From assembly GCA_011009095.1 (NCBI GenBank), contig VTPC01005357.1, forward strand, positions 1-64,000: a stretch of DNA of 64,000 nucleotides, in the 5' to 3' direction. Source of the DNA: Ignelater luminosus. Its lineage: Eukaryota; Arthropoda; Insecta; Coleoptera; Elateridae. The notes beneath the pieces are model-generated. The model ran no database searches, was not told the DNA's origin, and worked only from the letters and a program-made list of their open reading frames with translations. This document shows positions 21,999 through 34,200 of the stretch, in pieces (positions within the stretch are counted from its first letter, which is position 1; every line of letters begins with the position of its first letter). The translations under genes and the position numbers were made by a program.

Positions 21999-22592
21999 TA
22001 CTCCAGTCAAATAAGAATTGAACCTCGAAATGAAAGATACAAAGCTAAAAATTTGCATAGACCGTTGTTTTGACGTTCTAAAAACGAGCCAAAAAATCTT
22101 ATAAGATATCGTGTCAGCTAGTTAAGATATCAAAGGTCAAAGATAACAAAAATTGGTTTTAGGCAAATATCTCGCTTCCCATGCCTCGTATGTCATTGTA
22201 AGTCATTCGTAAAGTGTACTATGCACCTGACTCCTCAGTTTACACAGCGTTATCTTACAAACAGATGTGCGCTTTCTACTCTCCGTGCTTTGTCTTGAAA
22301 ACGGTTAATCATACAGAAAAATACATAAAACCAAACTTGTAGAGAATCTTATGCTCTACAAGTTTTGTAAGAAACCACAACGACATAACAGCCATGGGAA
22401 ACTAGCTAGTAGTAAAAAAAACCGATTTTCGTGACCTTTGATCTTTGATATCTTGACTAGCAGACGCGATATCTTATGAGACTTTTTGGCCCGTCTTTAG
22501 AACGTCAAGAAAATGATCTATAAAAATTTTTGGCTTTGTATATCTTTCATTCCGAGGTTTGGTCTTAATTTTACCTTATTTAACTGGACTAA
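21999..22592. mobile_element. Foldback-type DNA element with long imperfect TIRs
   Basis: The left part (about 21999-22160) and the right part (about 22415-22592) are inverted copies with mismatches and small gaps. On the left: CCAGTCAAATAAG, CCTCGAAATGAAAGATACAA, ATCTTATAAGATATCG and AAGATATCAAAGGTCAAAGAT. On the right, inverted: CCAGTTAAATAAG, CCTCGGAATGAAAGATATAC, GTCTCATAAGATATCGCG and CAAGATATCAAAGATCAAAG. The interior carries a perfect 11-bp hairpin AACTTGTAGAG/CTCTACAAGTT (22334-22344, 22354-22364). There is no coding capacity. The arms differ by many substitutions, so the insertion is old. Confidence 0.8.
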
Positions 22593-22599
22593 AAAATTA

Positions 22600-25500
22600 T
22601 TGTACCACAGGCTAGTATAGATTTTACGTACATACATACAGTATACTGTTGAGAATTTCTGCTTAAAAATTGGTAATATCAAGTTTCATGATACCTACAG
22701 AGGTTAGGTATAAATTATTAGTTTTCGCCTATTGTTACCGTATAAAATACGCGGATGGTGATTAAGTTCTGGAATTTGACAATGGACGCGTCCAAGTAAG
22801 GCCAATAATATGATTTTTCTTTCCATATGGGATAGTTGTTTTTTATATTTTGTAACTATCCATCTCATTGTATCTAATACTCAAACTTCAAGCAAAACGT
22901 GAAATTGCATGTTTTAATTTAATTTAACTAACTAAGTGACAAGATATCTATATTAATCCATTTCAGTACATCTTTAGACAAGCTTGCAACCATCGATCTA
23001 ATACGTGCAAGCTTTTTTGTTCTCCGTGTCCTACTTTAACTGCTCCTGTTCTATACAGGATGTTTCTTAATATCTGAGTCACACTTAATGTACAAAATTT
23101 TCAAAAATCTCCATATGTTATGAGTATTTTGAGACTTCTTCAAGAGAATTATGGACATCATCGATATCCTATGTGTGACTTCATTCGAATATTAACGTAT
23201 AATTATTATTATTAATCATAGTATATAATGGAACATTCGCTTTGAAAAGTTTTTCAAGTGATCCAACTTACAGTCACTGTTTGAATGTACCTAGATCAGC
23301 CTTACTACTAATAATGATACAAATATTTTTACTTAAGGGCAGTATAGCAAACATAGATTTTCATCGCATAAGTAAAAAGTTGGGAGTGATCGAACTTAAA
23401 GCCACTGGTTCTAAGTTGTGTCAAATGTAGAGGTTATACAGAACGTGTGCCACTGCTTTAATCTAAATGCTATTTTTTGATTTCCGCATGTGTCTAGAAA
23501 ATAAAAAGGTAACAGTATTAAAACTTCACTGATTACATTCGAGATCCATCTTAATTTTTTCGTTGTAACAACCTTGTATAAAGTGACCTATGCCCTATGG
23601 CAAAGGCTCGAAGTAGAGATTCTTTCAGAAAAGGTGGTTTGCTGAGTTAGTATTGGCTTTCCAGAGTCTATCAATGGAATTATTCTACTCGTTGGGATTT
23701 TTAGCTAGTTGCAGCTTGAAAAAGCTGATTCTCATTCAAAGTTAGTTATAGTAAATGTGAAACTTCTTAAGTAGGAAGAAAATTGCATACTTGTGTACTG
23801 AATGTCCAAAAACTGAATGAACAATTTCAGAAAGTCTCGGTTTTGTCTTGCAAAACTTATTTTTAGGTAATGAAAGTTAGTAATTAAAATGATTTTCTGA
23901 CACTTTCTCGACTAGCAAGTTACATCAAAACTTAAAATGTTGAAATATCCACAGTAACAAGAAGTGACTGAAAATAAGTTCCGGATTCAGTCAGTGCTAT
24001 CTTGTCATTAAACTTAAGTTGCTGTTGGCTTTTGTTTCCGACAAAGTTATTAAAAAGTACTGGAAATGTTTTTAATATGTTAATGAATAACGTCGAAGAA
24101 GTTGGTGAAGATCACTTTGATACACCTTAGTTGTGTTTTCAATAGGCCTTCATTAAAAATAGTCTTTTTTTCTTTATCTTCAAATTGTTGTAACTTAAGA
24201 AAAGAAATTAGATTAAATAAAACAGTTTCTAGTTATTTAAATTTTTACAAATAAATGTTTATTCTATCAAAAAGTTAAAGAAAACAGTCCATTCATATTT
24301 TTTTGTCTTTTACAATAAAATTGATTTAATTCACATTGCAGTCAACAATTTTTAGCCTTTTGCTGTAATTTAATTGTTAATGGGTTCTTGTTGTTCACCT
24401 TTACCTTTTTGCTAGTTAGCAGTATTCGACTGAATAATTAATTTGAGCATTGCAGATAATAATAATATCACGTTAGAAAGTGTTTAACGTAATTTAATAC
24501 AATTTCTTCTATTATTATCTACAGTGTTCAAATTAATTATTTAATTGCTCCAATTTGTTAAGGAATTGCAAACGTGTATAGGTTCATACAAGATTTTTTT
24601 ATCAGAGAACAAATTTTGCAGGAAAAACATCGGCATAAATAAGAATTTTTTTGAAAGATTTATTTTTTATTCTGAAATCGTATTTTCAATTGAAGTATCT
24701 TATGTTACGTATAAATGGAAAAAAATTTGTGAACTAGAAAGTGAGCTACAATATCCGAACAGTATTTTTCCCGAATCAAATTTAAGCTCATGCCCCTTGT
24801 GTGAACTTACCTATGCCCTGAACCGTAACATTTCTCAAATGCAGGATGTCAAATTTCTATTCTTTTTTGATATCTCAGGTCTCTGTCACATTAGTACAAG
24901 ATTTTTCACATAGTTATTACTGTCTATAAGGTGTCTAGTGCCCTAAAAATTCCTTTATTAAATCTATCTCTTTCACAGGCGAGATTGAAGGTGAGACAAA
25001 TATATTATTTGCTAAGCAGTATCGAGATTTAATTTTCTGTACGGCTATTACAGCGAAACGAACAATTTAATTTAGGTCTTTTCACCACTGACAGGTATTT
25101 AAGGGTCTGTTCAACTTTGACATTCTATATCTAGAAGTTTGTTGATTTTAAAACACAAGTAATTTAAAAATTAGAAATTATCATTATATCTGGTGAATAG
25201 GTAGTAAGACATATAGAAGGAAGGAATGTGGACAGTTGCATACAGTAATACTTTATTAATAAATTTTATTGTTTTTCAACAAGGCGTAGCTAAACACAAT
25301 GATTCTAAACGCCAGATTTATTTGGAGAGTACACAGTAAAATGGATAAAAGACAATGCAAAACAGAAAAAAACAGGTCACTCTACATCTGTTTTAGAAAT
25401 TACTTTCCTTAGGAATGCATTGAAACTTATTTGTCTAGAGTCAACGTGTCTCGGCTGTCCATGTAAACAAATTTGTATGACTCATGTACAACCCCATGTA

Positions 25501-27613
25501 AGACAATTGGCGGTTTTGGGGTAAGCAACAAGCAGTATCAGTAGTACCAATAATTATCGTAAATACTCTTTACCAAGGCACTGTCGTGTATAGACGGAAT
25601 TTTAAACTTGTGACCTCCCACAAATAGCCAATAACTTTTATTTCAAAAAATATGCGTTTAAGACGAACATTTCTATAACATTTTTTGCTCAATTTCTCAA
25701 GGAGAATCCAGTGGTGCTAATATTTTCTATCTGAGATAATACACCCTGTATGTAAGCTTTACACATAAATAAATTCTCTAAGGTGCTAGGTGATCTGAAA
25801 GTATGAAAAAGGTACAAATATTTCACTTACAAAGTAAAGCATGTGTCAACTAACACTCAAGACAACAAACTATCGAAATTGATAAACGATGACGTCATTG
25901 AACTGGAAAATTTATACATTTAATATTATGTACATGTTCGTATTCTGCTGGAAAAAACATTCAGGAAGTATTGTATTTCTCACAGAAAGAAAACAGCAGT
26001 AAAATGCAATGAAATCAGATTCGAGAAATTTAATTAAATAAAATCTTGAAATACGAGAGAGAAAGCTAAAAATGGCGATTAGTACTGTTCTTCATACTTG
26101 TGTTATATACACTGTGTCTCACTTTTCATGTTTACACAACTCAATTTATCTTATCATTTTTCTTAAAATATTGATACTTTGTATAAGAATTCGCATCAGA
26201 TCAGAATTTACATAACAATGGCTCTTACTTAGTCATTATGAAATTAATCAAAAACGTATTTAATACACCAAGAAAGATGAACAACCGTACAGGTCAGTAC
26301 AGATTAATGTAATGGATAATAAAAACGTCGTATCTTACAATCGAAAAGACAAGGTGTTTTATTTTTTAAAAATTGGGCGGTCTATACTCTATAGTATCAA
26401 TTTAATATCAAACAACAGCGAAAAATAATTTAAATTAAAATAGACAGGTGAAGATTTTTTAGAGCATGCTATGACACATGTTTCGTACTTATGTATACGA
26501 AACTCTTTAATCGGAAGTTTTATGTCAATATCTATCATATCACACATGCAGGCTCGACAGGAATTTTCTGGGTCAAATATCAATCAAATCTTTGAAATTT
26601 CTTACATTCTACGCGTTTCTATAAGAGTAAACGAAATAATCTTATAGAAAAACCATATAGCTGTTCGGCATCTTTACAATTCTGATAGTAATAACCTAAA
26701 ATTGAAGAATATTTAAAATATGGTTACTCGAATTTTCTAATAACACATCTTTAACTGTTCTGGTTAAAACGCTGTTTCTCGGAAGTTTTCAGTCACTTTA
26801 CGTGAAAGATATTTTATTTAATAATATAAATATCATATGAAGCTTTCATAACGGAATTGGAGACTTTATTACCTAACGCCTACAAGCGTGGGACTCGCAC
26901 ACATCAGATGATGTAAGGCACGTTTTTATTCATAATACAAATTTATAAATTTTATTCAATAGGGCCGTTTTGATATCTAATTTATCATAAACTTATAATA
27001 AAGACTGTCTATCCATTATCTGGAACACTGAAACGATCTCATAAATCGTAATCGGCTAAAGTAGAGAAAAGTTATCTCTGGTAGAAATCAAGTTATTGAT
27101 GTTTTTACTTTTTAGAAAATCTCACTTCTAACATAAGTGGAATTTATCAATTGTGATGATTTATAAAAAGCAGGATGTAAAGATACAATTTTCTAATGGA
27201 ACTCCTATTACTTGATTCTGATACTGTAAATCAGTTGGAATGAAACCTCAGTATAGTACTAACGGCACGGGGATAGAAAAGTAGAACTGCATGATTAAAA
27301 GAGGGAATCTCTAGCTTATTTTTTTGTAGTATCACTGAACTAGTATCATCATGCACCTTAAGGGACGGTGATCGGATTTTCCAATGTTAAGTTTTGAAGA
27401 TCTGAAGTAACATCTTTAACGCTGTGCTGGAACTCCTACTCTTTTAGAAACCATTGACGCATTCTACTACCAAAAATCACTGTCAACACCAAACCAGTTC
27501 TGCTACATAAAATTCCTTTTACTTTGTTTTTCGATAGTTTGTGATCTTTCAATAATTCTTCGTCTGATAATGTCTTCTACTAAGTAATTGCTCAGTAATC
27601 TAATTACACCATG
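22600..27613. other. AT-rich intergenic DNA, MITE ends only
   Basis: No supported gene. Two isolated termini of a TACAGGRTG-type element are present. One (TATACAGGATGTTTCTTAAT) starts near 23052 and may pair with TATACAAGGTTGTTAC, read inverted from 23580. The other, read inverted from 25750, is TACAGGGTGTATTATCTC. The open frame at 24545-24913 (122 codons) has no recognisable domain, is Phe/Ile/Lys-rich and is probably chance. Confidence 0.55.
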
Positions 27614-27625
27614 ATCCGATATCAG

Positions 27626-27727
27626 ACTGAAATGAGAAAGAATTTTAGTCAGTTATCCAAGAGGGTGGAAAACTTGGAGATAACCAAAATACCCCAAACC
27701 AAGTCAAGCAGAAACAAACATGAATAA
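27626..27727 (+). pseudogene. LINE ORF1, C-terminal tail only
   Basis: An open frame enters from the 5' truncation point and ends at TAA 27725-27727 after reading NFSQLSKRVENLEITKIPQT and SSRNKHE. It overlaps the ORF2 start (ATG 27720) by 8 nt in a different frame, a coupling typical of Jockey-type elements. The gag-like ORF1 protein normally binds the RNA; its nucleic acid-binding part is missing here. The heptad-like end could be coiled coil. Confidence 0.7.
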
Positions 27728-30380
27728 TCCGTTCCTGCGCATTATAACGTGGAATGCAAATGGGCTCAATCAAAGAGCCCAAGAACTAGAAATCTATCTG
27801 CGAACAAACAATATAGACATAGCTCTCATTTCTGAGACACATTTTTCAAACAAAAATTTTATCAAAATACGTGGCTATGACTCCTACTGGACTACACACC
27901 CAAGTGGACGGGCTAGAGGAGGTACCGCGATCATAATCAAAGAAAATATTCAACATTATGAACGAGAACACATTTACGAACCTTACATTCAAGCGACTGT
28001 CATCACAATCCAAGGAAATGGAGCTGACCTTAACATTGCTGCAGCATATTGTCCACCTGGACATACCCTAGCAAGAAATGACTTCATCGACATCTTTAAT
28101 TCTCTCGGTCCGAGATTTATTATCGGTGGCGACTACAATATCAAACATACAGCATGGGGATCAAGATTAATATCACATGGAAAAGGTAGAGAATTATTAA
28201 GTGCTATTAACCAACTAAATTGTGATCATCATTCCTCACGCAGACCGACCTACTGGCCTACAGATGTGAGAAAGACACCTGATCTACTAGACTTCTTTAT
28301 ATCAAAGGGAATTGGATCAAATTATATTGAAGTAGAAGGCAGTGATGATCTAACATCAGATCATACCCCAGTCCTTCTATGCCTCAATGCAAATATTATC
28401 AAAAAGAAAAGAAAAACTAATCTCACAAATAAGTACACAGATTGGGACATCTTCAGAGATAAACTGGAAGAGATAATCAATTTAAAAGCAAACTTGAAAT
28501 CTAAAAAGGACCTAGAATGGCAATCTAGGAATTTTTTTGAGAATATCAAAACAGCAGCAAGAAAAGCTACCCCTGAAGCAAAAGAAACTCCCATATGTGA
28601 AATAAAATATCTTGCTAGTATTAGGGAACAAATTAAAGAAAGAAGGAGAGCCAGAAGGATATGGCACACTACCCGAAATCCTACTGATAAAACAGAATTC
28701 AACAGAATAAGCAATCAAGTCAGAGAAATGATTAATACATACAAACAAAATTGCCTCGACGAGTACTTAAATAACCTCGGACCGGAAGTGGACAAGGAAT
28801 ACTCATTGTGGAAAGCGACAAGAAGATACAAAAGGCCCGTTACTCGATTCCCTCCCATAAGAGACACTAAAGGTAACTGGCTACGAAAAAACGGTGAAAA
28901 AGCTGAATTGTTTGCGCAACATCTAGCAAATACATTCCAACCACACGAAATACAGTCTGATATCCAAACTATACCAACTTATCAACCAGAAATAGCATTC
29001 AAATTGTTCACACCAATAGAAATAGCAAAAGAAATAGATCAAAATCTCAATCCAAAAAAGACACCAGGGGTCGACGAAATATCACCTGGGGTGTTCAAAG
29101 AACTGTCAAGGAAGGCCATTATCATGCTTACATATCTCTTCAATGCGTGCTTACGCTTGGAATACGTTCCTGAGTGCTTCAAGATGGCACAGATAATCAT
29201 GTTAAAAAAGCCAGATAAGCCAGACGAGGAAGTTGGATCGTATAGACCGATTTCACTTCTTCCAACAATCTCAAAACTATTCGAGAAACTATTTTTAAAG
29301 CGGCTTAAGCCTTTAATAAACATCCCGGACTTCCAGTTCGGATTCCGAAATAAACACTCAGCTATCGATCAAGTACATCGAGTCATCAAAGTCATTGAAC
29401 GAGCTTTCGAAGAAGGGAAATATTGCTCTGCAGTATTCCTTGATGTGTCGCAGGCGTTCGACAGGGTGTGGCACAAAGATTTAATCCTCAAGATGAGTAA
29501 AATGCTACCCAAAAATTACTGCAGATTGCTAGAATCATACTTAGCTAATCGGCAATTTCGAGTGATGCACGAGGATGCCAAGTCAGAATTTTATCCAATA
29601 AAAGCAGGCGTACCGCAGGGAAGTGTGTTGGGACCCCTTTTGTACCTGCTATATACTGCTGATATTCCAACATCAGATGAGACATTCACCGGAACCTTTG
29701 CAGATGATACTGTAATCATGGCGGTAAATGAATCACAATCAATAGCAGTTGAGAAAACTCAACGCACACTGAACAAAATCAACAGATGGACAAAAGACTG
29801 GAAAATCAAGCTTAACGAGCTGAAATCAGTCCACGTCACATATACGCTGCGGCGAAGAAATTGCAGTCTAAGAACATATCTCAACGAGGTACCAATCCCT
29901 CAAGCAGAATCAGCAAAATATCTTGGGCTTTATTTAGATTCAAGATTAAACTGGAAACACCATCTAAGAAAAAAAGCTGAACAAATTCGCATTAAACAAC
30001 GACAAATGTATTGGCTGGTTGGACGTTATTCTAAAATGAATCTTCATTGTAAAAGAACTATTTATCTATCTATATTCAAACCGATATGGATGTATGGGAT
30101 ACAACTTTGGGGTTGTGCACATAAATCTAATCGAGAGATAATACAAAAATGTCAAAACAAATTCCTGAGGATGATCACCAACGCGTATCGATACGTAACC
30201 AATAACGAAATACATAACGACCTCAATATACCCACGATAAAGGAAGTCATCAAGGAACGAGCCAATAAACATGAGATTAGACTTCTCAATCATCCAAACG
30301 TGGAAGCAATTCAATTATTGGACACAACCAATGAAAGAAGAAGACTGAAGCGAACAAAACCACATGAATTATGTAGATAA
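27720..30380 (+). CDS. Jockey LINE ORF2 protein: endonuclease plus reverse transcriptase, intact
   Basis: The protein has 886 residues. Residues 1-225 are an APE-type endonuclease that nicks the target: TWNANGL (10-16), SETH (38-41), GGDYN (136-140) and SDHTP (213-217) are the catalytic blocks. The reverse transcriptase follows: KTPGVDEISP; SYRPISLLPTISKLFEKL; FQFGFRNKHSA; FLDVSQAFDRVWH; AGVPQGSVLGPLLYLLY; and the catalytic FADD at 660-663. The thumb region reads KYLGLYLDSRLNWKHH. A C-terminal region includes SIFKPIWMYGIQLWG. There is no RNase H domain, as is usual for Jockey. No internal stops or frameshifts. Product and order support the Jockey clade rather than R1 or the other LINEs in the window. 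It may encode an active enzyme. Confidence 0.95.
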   Translation: MNNPFLRIITWNANGLNQRAQELEIYLRTNNIDIALISETHFSNKNFIKIRGYDSYWTTHPSGRARGGTAIIIKENIQHYEREHIYEPYIQATVITIQGNGADLNIAAAYCPPGHTLARNDFIDIFNSLGPRFIIGGDYNIKHTAWGSRLISHGKGRELLSAINQLNCDHHSSRRPTYWPTDVRKTPDLLDFFISKGIGSNYIEVEGSDDLTSDHTPVLLCLNANIIKKKRKTNLTNKYTDWDIFRDKLEEIINLKANLKSKKDLEWQSRNFFENIKTAARKATPEAKETPICEIKYLASIREQIKERRRARRIWHTTRNPTDKTEFNRISNQVREMINTYKQNCLDEYLNNLGPEVDKEYSLWKATRRYKRPVTRFPPIRDTKGNWLRKNGEKAELFAQHLANTFQPHEIQSDIQTIPTYQPEIAFKLFTPIEIAKEIDQNLNPKKTPGVDEISPGVFKELSRKAIIMLTYLFNACLRLEYVPECFKMAQIIMLKKPDKPDEEVGSYRPISLLPTISKLFEKLFLKRLKPLINIPDFQFGFRNKHSAIDQVHRVIKVIERAFEEGKYCSAVFLDVSQAFDRVWHKDLILKMSKMLPKNYCRLLESYLANRQFRVMHEDAKSEFYPIKAGVPQGSVLGPLLYLLYTADIPTSDETFTGTFADDTVIMAVNESQSIAVEKTQRTLNKINRWTKDWKIKLNELKSVHVTYTLRRRNCSLRTYLNEVPIPQAESAKYLGLYLDSRLNWKHHLRKKAEQIRIKQRQMYWLVGRYSKMNLHCKRTIYLSIFKPIWMYGIQLWGCAHKSNREIIQKCQNKFLRMITNAYRYVTNNEIHNDLNIPTIKEVIKERANKHEIRLLNHPNVEAIQLLDTTNERRRLKRTKPHELCR

Positions 30381-30599
30381 AAGACGTAAAGAGTACTATT
30401 GGCAACTAAGCACTGGTTTAGTATTTCCACACAAGTCTTGTTTAATATAAACACAATTCATCTGTACTAATAAATTAATTATATTAAGATTGTAGTAGTC
30501 ATACCTGAATAAAGGTGTTTTTTAAAAAAAAATCCGATATCTTTTGGCAAGGTGTGCCACGTAGGATTTTTTCATACCCTTCTAAATTCCTGAATTCCC

Positions 30600-31250
30600 C
30601 CTGGCTTTGTCAGAATCAGCTTTTTATCCCATCGCCAACATCGAGTAAGGGTTAGAGACAAAACCTCTAACGCAATCACTCATCGGGCCGGTGTACTAAC
30701 TATCTCCAATGCATTTTATTGCCGTGACATCCCTAAACCAGGTGTCCTCTCACCTCTACCTTTTACATTATCCAAAAACGCCCAATTTGTAAATGATACC
30801 ATCCTTTGGGCATCACCTATAGGACTAGTTTTGAATGTGACAGATTAAATCCAATCTCAATAAAACGCAAACTATTTTATCTCAAGATTCCATCAGAACC
30901 GCAAACCATAAATTCCAAAAAAGCCCATGTTTAACCTGAATATTTGGAGCACCCGCCTCCGTCGGTCATGTACCTGAGAATCACCTTCACTAACACCCTC
31001 CGTTGAAGGGCAGAGTGAAGCAAGTGTCTCGATGTTGTACTTTCATTCTATTTGTGATGACTTATGTTTTTTCATCAAGAAGAGACTGATCTGTTAGGAG
31101 GATGTTTTGTCTCGATCATTTTCACTCCTCTGGGAGGTGTGCAATGTGGTAGGAATGGCCGTCTCAAATTCCTATAGTATCAATATATCCACAGAGTCAT
31201 CAATCAAAATTGCGAAGTCTGCCCAGATATACTCAGTACACCCGCCACAC
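30600..31250 (+). mobile_element. Decayed Jockey-like LINE fragment
   Basis: Plus-strand frames read RAGVLTISNAF, PGVLSPLPFTL (usual G(V)LSPLLFTL) and AQFVNDTILWAS, where the catalytic FADD is mutated to FVND (about 30787-30822). They continue with PSVEGQSEA and VSMLYFHSI blocks. These follow the order of a Jockey-type reverse transcriptase and its thumb. The copy is broken by several stops and is clearly older than, and different from, the intact copy 60 bp upstream. The 3' limit is uncertain. Confidence 0.72.
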
Positions 31251-34200
31251 ACCAACCAAGAATCGTAAAATGCAAGTTCAAATTACTTCTTGTTACATAC
31301 TTTGACGAAGCCATTCACTTTACTTCGAAATTGGAGTACGCCCTCTAAAACGCGCTCAAAATGCCTCTTCTCTGCAAACACTTCAACATACCCAATAATA
31401 AATCCAGTTTCTGTTGTCTTTTTTCTAAGTTCACCGCAAGGGAGACGACCACCACCAACTACTAAAAGGAACTGCTTTTTACCTTTTGTTGTCTGGACCA
31501 TTACTATTACTTTCCCCTCCTCAATTAAAAAACTATTTCACATATAATCAGGATTCTGCATTGATTGTGCGTTGCTGGCTGGAAGTCCTTTGGTGTTGCG
31601 CAGCGACCAACTCCAAACTGCCAACATTTCGTAGGGCAATCTCGCGCACCAACTTCACCAACACCACAACGGCCACGGACTCATGACATTATCTACCAGC
31701 TGCCATGTCTATCGTTTTTTCTTCTCCGTTACCCCGATTTCTAAATTAACTGTTATGAATGGCGACCGAAGAGGAGAACAACTCCTAAACAGTGGGCTGC
31801 CTTTGGCGGTTTTTAAACATTTAATTACTACTACACTAAACACTTTAGTTGCACTCAATCAACACAGCTGCAGAAGCGCTTCTTCTAGAAACTTGTAGAT
31901 TTGTAGAGTTGTAAAAGTGTCTCTCTTAATTCGAGCTTCAGTCTGTGAAATATACTTTTACTTCATTTCAACTAACTAACCAAAAAGAAATCCACTAAAC
32001 AAAAAGGCTTAAAATAAAATAAAATGAAATGAATTGAAATAAGAAACAAACAAAATTGAAATAGTAGAAAATTAGAAAAGCAACTGCGATCTCAAAAATA
32101 AAGCAACAAAGTAATCAAAGGTTGGTTTCACTGCCCGAGACGGGAAGCCGTTCTAGACCGTCTTGTAAGGTCTCTTCGGCCGAAGAGGAATGGATATGGT
32201 GGGTTATACGACAGGATAATATTCCTCTGTTATTTTCCATCGGCAGCAGAATTAAAAAATGGAAACTGGAATCTGATGATGGGCAGTAGTAGTGAGCAGC
32301 TGGTGGCGGTAACGGTAACATTGGAGAAATAGGTCTATTTAACCTTTGTGGTCGTTAGTGCCAATGAAAGTGTTGGGCGTCGGTTAAGTGGCTTGACGGT
32401 GGAGTCTTAATGGTCTCCTGATGTAAAACAAAATATTGTTGCAGATGCCCCAGTTTTTACATACATTACGGATCAGACTTGCTCGCAAACACAACAGACT
32501 TGCAGTACGAAAATCACCTTTACGTCCAATGAGATCTCCAGTTTTATTGCAATACGGACTCTAAATTCATAATCAACTTCAACACACAACTGTATCCAGT
32601 CTCATCAATAATCCAAATGTCTAAGAGAACTGAAGAATCGTATACATTACTTTTCTGGCGCAAGAACCTTTGTTTGCATGATTTCAGCTAAAATGTCTTT
32701 TAACAGAAACATAGCCTGTACAACTGAGATACTGGAGTATTGAATAATGAGGAAAAACCATCAGAATATTAAAATTTTCTTGGAAAACATTAATTTACTA
32801 TCCGAGATTCATTTGAACCATTCTTTAATTTTATTTTTAAATTTTCTCAGGGCTTAATCTGTAGTTGTTTTGAATCAGTATTACCTCCAATTATTTCTCA
32901 TTTTTCATTATTGATACGTGATGCCTTTTTTTTGTTTTGGGAAATCTGTTTATCTTTCTGTTGTTTTGTTAATCGCTAATCCAATTGTTCAATAACCTCA
33001 TTTGAATTGCACTTAACTGCCCATGTTCTTTAATTGAATGAGTTGCTCATTCGATCTCTTTCCAAATTTCTTTAAAAATAGAGGACTCACCCAAGTGCAT
33101 GTAGGCATCTTAATTTCATCCTTACACCCATCGTTTACGTTTCACACTATCAGAGATATGATGGACGTACTCAATCTACAGTTGAAAAAGGGTTATACAA
33201 GACTGATGTTACATTCAATAAGTGAACACATTTTTGAGCTTATGACTTAAAAAATAACAAAAACGAACCCGTTATAGTTTTTTTTAAATTATATCAGTTG
33301 GTAGTTTTCATAAAATCTGACTAGGATTAAAGAATATGAATATGTAATTGTAATACGTTACAGTTTTAAAGTTTTCTCGTTTTAGTCACACAAATTATCT
33401 TAAAAGCCATGATTATTGGAACGGAAGGTAAAATTCCAGACAAATAGGAAACACAATAAATCTCCATTCAATAGATTGATAGCAGTAACAATGAAAACAA
33501 AAATCAACCGATATTTTAAACTCGACTCCAGTGTTAAAAATACATTAAACACTACAAGTTGCCCTATTTGTTCTCGTAAGACGAGAAGCACATCTCAACT
33601 TCAAAATACAAAACACCACAATAAACATCTTACACCACAAAATGTATTGCTCCCTAGTGTTTTCGAGCAAGCTGCAAATTTCATTCTTCTGTCACTCGTC
33701 TGCTCTTATAACCTACAAATTTCAAATACCAAGGGATCGATCATTCTGGATTGGTGATAAAAAGGATGCTATTTGTGACAATATTCCAAGGCTTTTATTT
33801 AGAGAAACAAGTTTTCTGTTTTCCGTTTTTCGTACCTACCTACACCGATTTTTATTTTTTTCTCCTTTTTTTTATATGAAAATAAAATAACAGTAAACGA
33901 GATTTATAGGAACAATTTTATGATAAAAGATCTTATATAAATAATTTTCTTATTCACTTGACAACAAACCTGAGAAAAAGTGTCGAAAGCCTGTATTATA
34001 ACACCTTGTACAATTGTAAACTAATGAGGTGTGGGTTTTAACTTTTAACATCCGATATTCATCTCTATCAATCATTCCTTATTGATCTGAAAGCCGACCA
34101 AGTCAGACCTACAGCGACGATATGAGCGTACAATTTATTTTACACAAAAAAAGTGCAAGAATTTTCCCTCGCCAAATAGTCTTTAAAAAGCAAAAAAAGT

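Larger units (their letters stand above)
27624..30531 (+). mobile_element. Jockey-clade LINE, recent 5'-truncated insertion
   Basis: A 2.9-kb retrotransposon copy bounded by a perfect 10-bp target duplication, ATCCGATATC, at 27614-27623 and 30532-30541. It holds the last 33 codons of ORF1, the complete ORF2, a short 3' UTR with AATAAA at 30508-30513, and a short poly-A tail ending at 30531. The 5' end is truncated in ORF1, the usual result of incomplete target-primed reverse transcription. The exact duplication and uninterrupted ORF2 show recent insertion. Without the 5' promoter and ORF1 this copy should not move alone. It lies about 12 kb upstream of gsb. Confidence 0.95.

Noticed and set aside
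24545-24913. 122-codon plus-strand open frame
   Set aside because: Composition follows the AT-rich background and no domain or homology wording is visible.
27846-30314. Several minus-strand open frames of 72-117 codons
   Set aside because: Shadows of the intact Jockey ORF2 on the plus strand.
33416-33757. 113-codon plus-strand open frame with CPIC motif
   Set aside because: A single Cys pair does not make a zinc finger; no partner Cys/His at a proper spacing.
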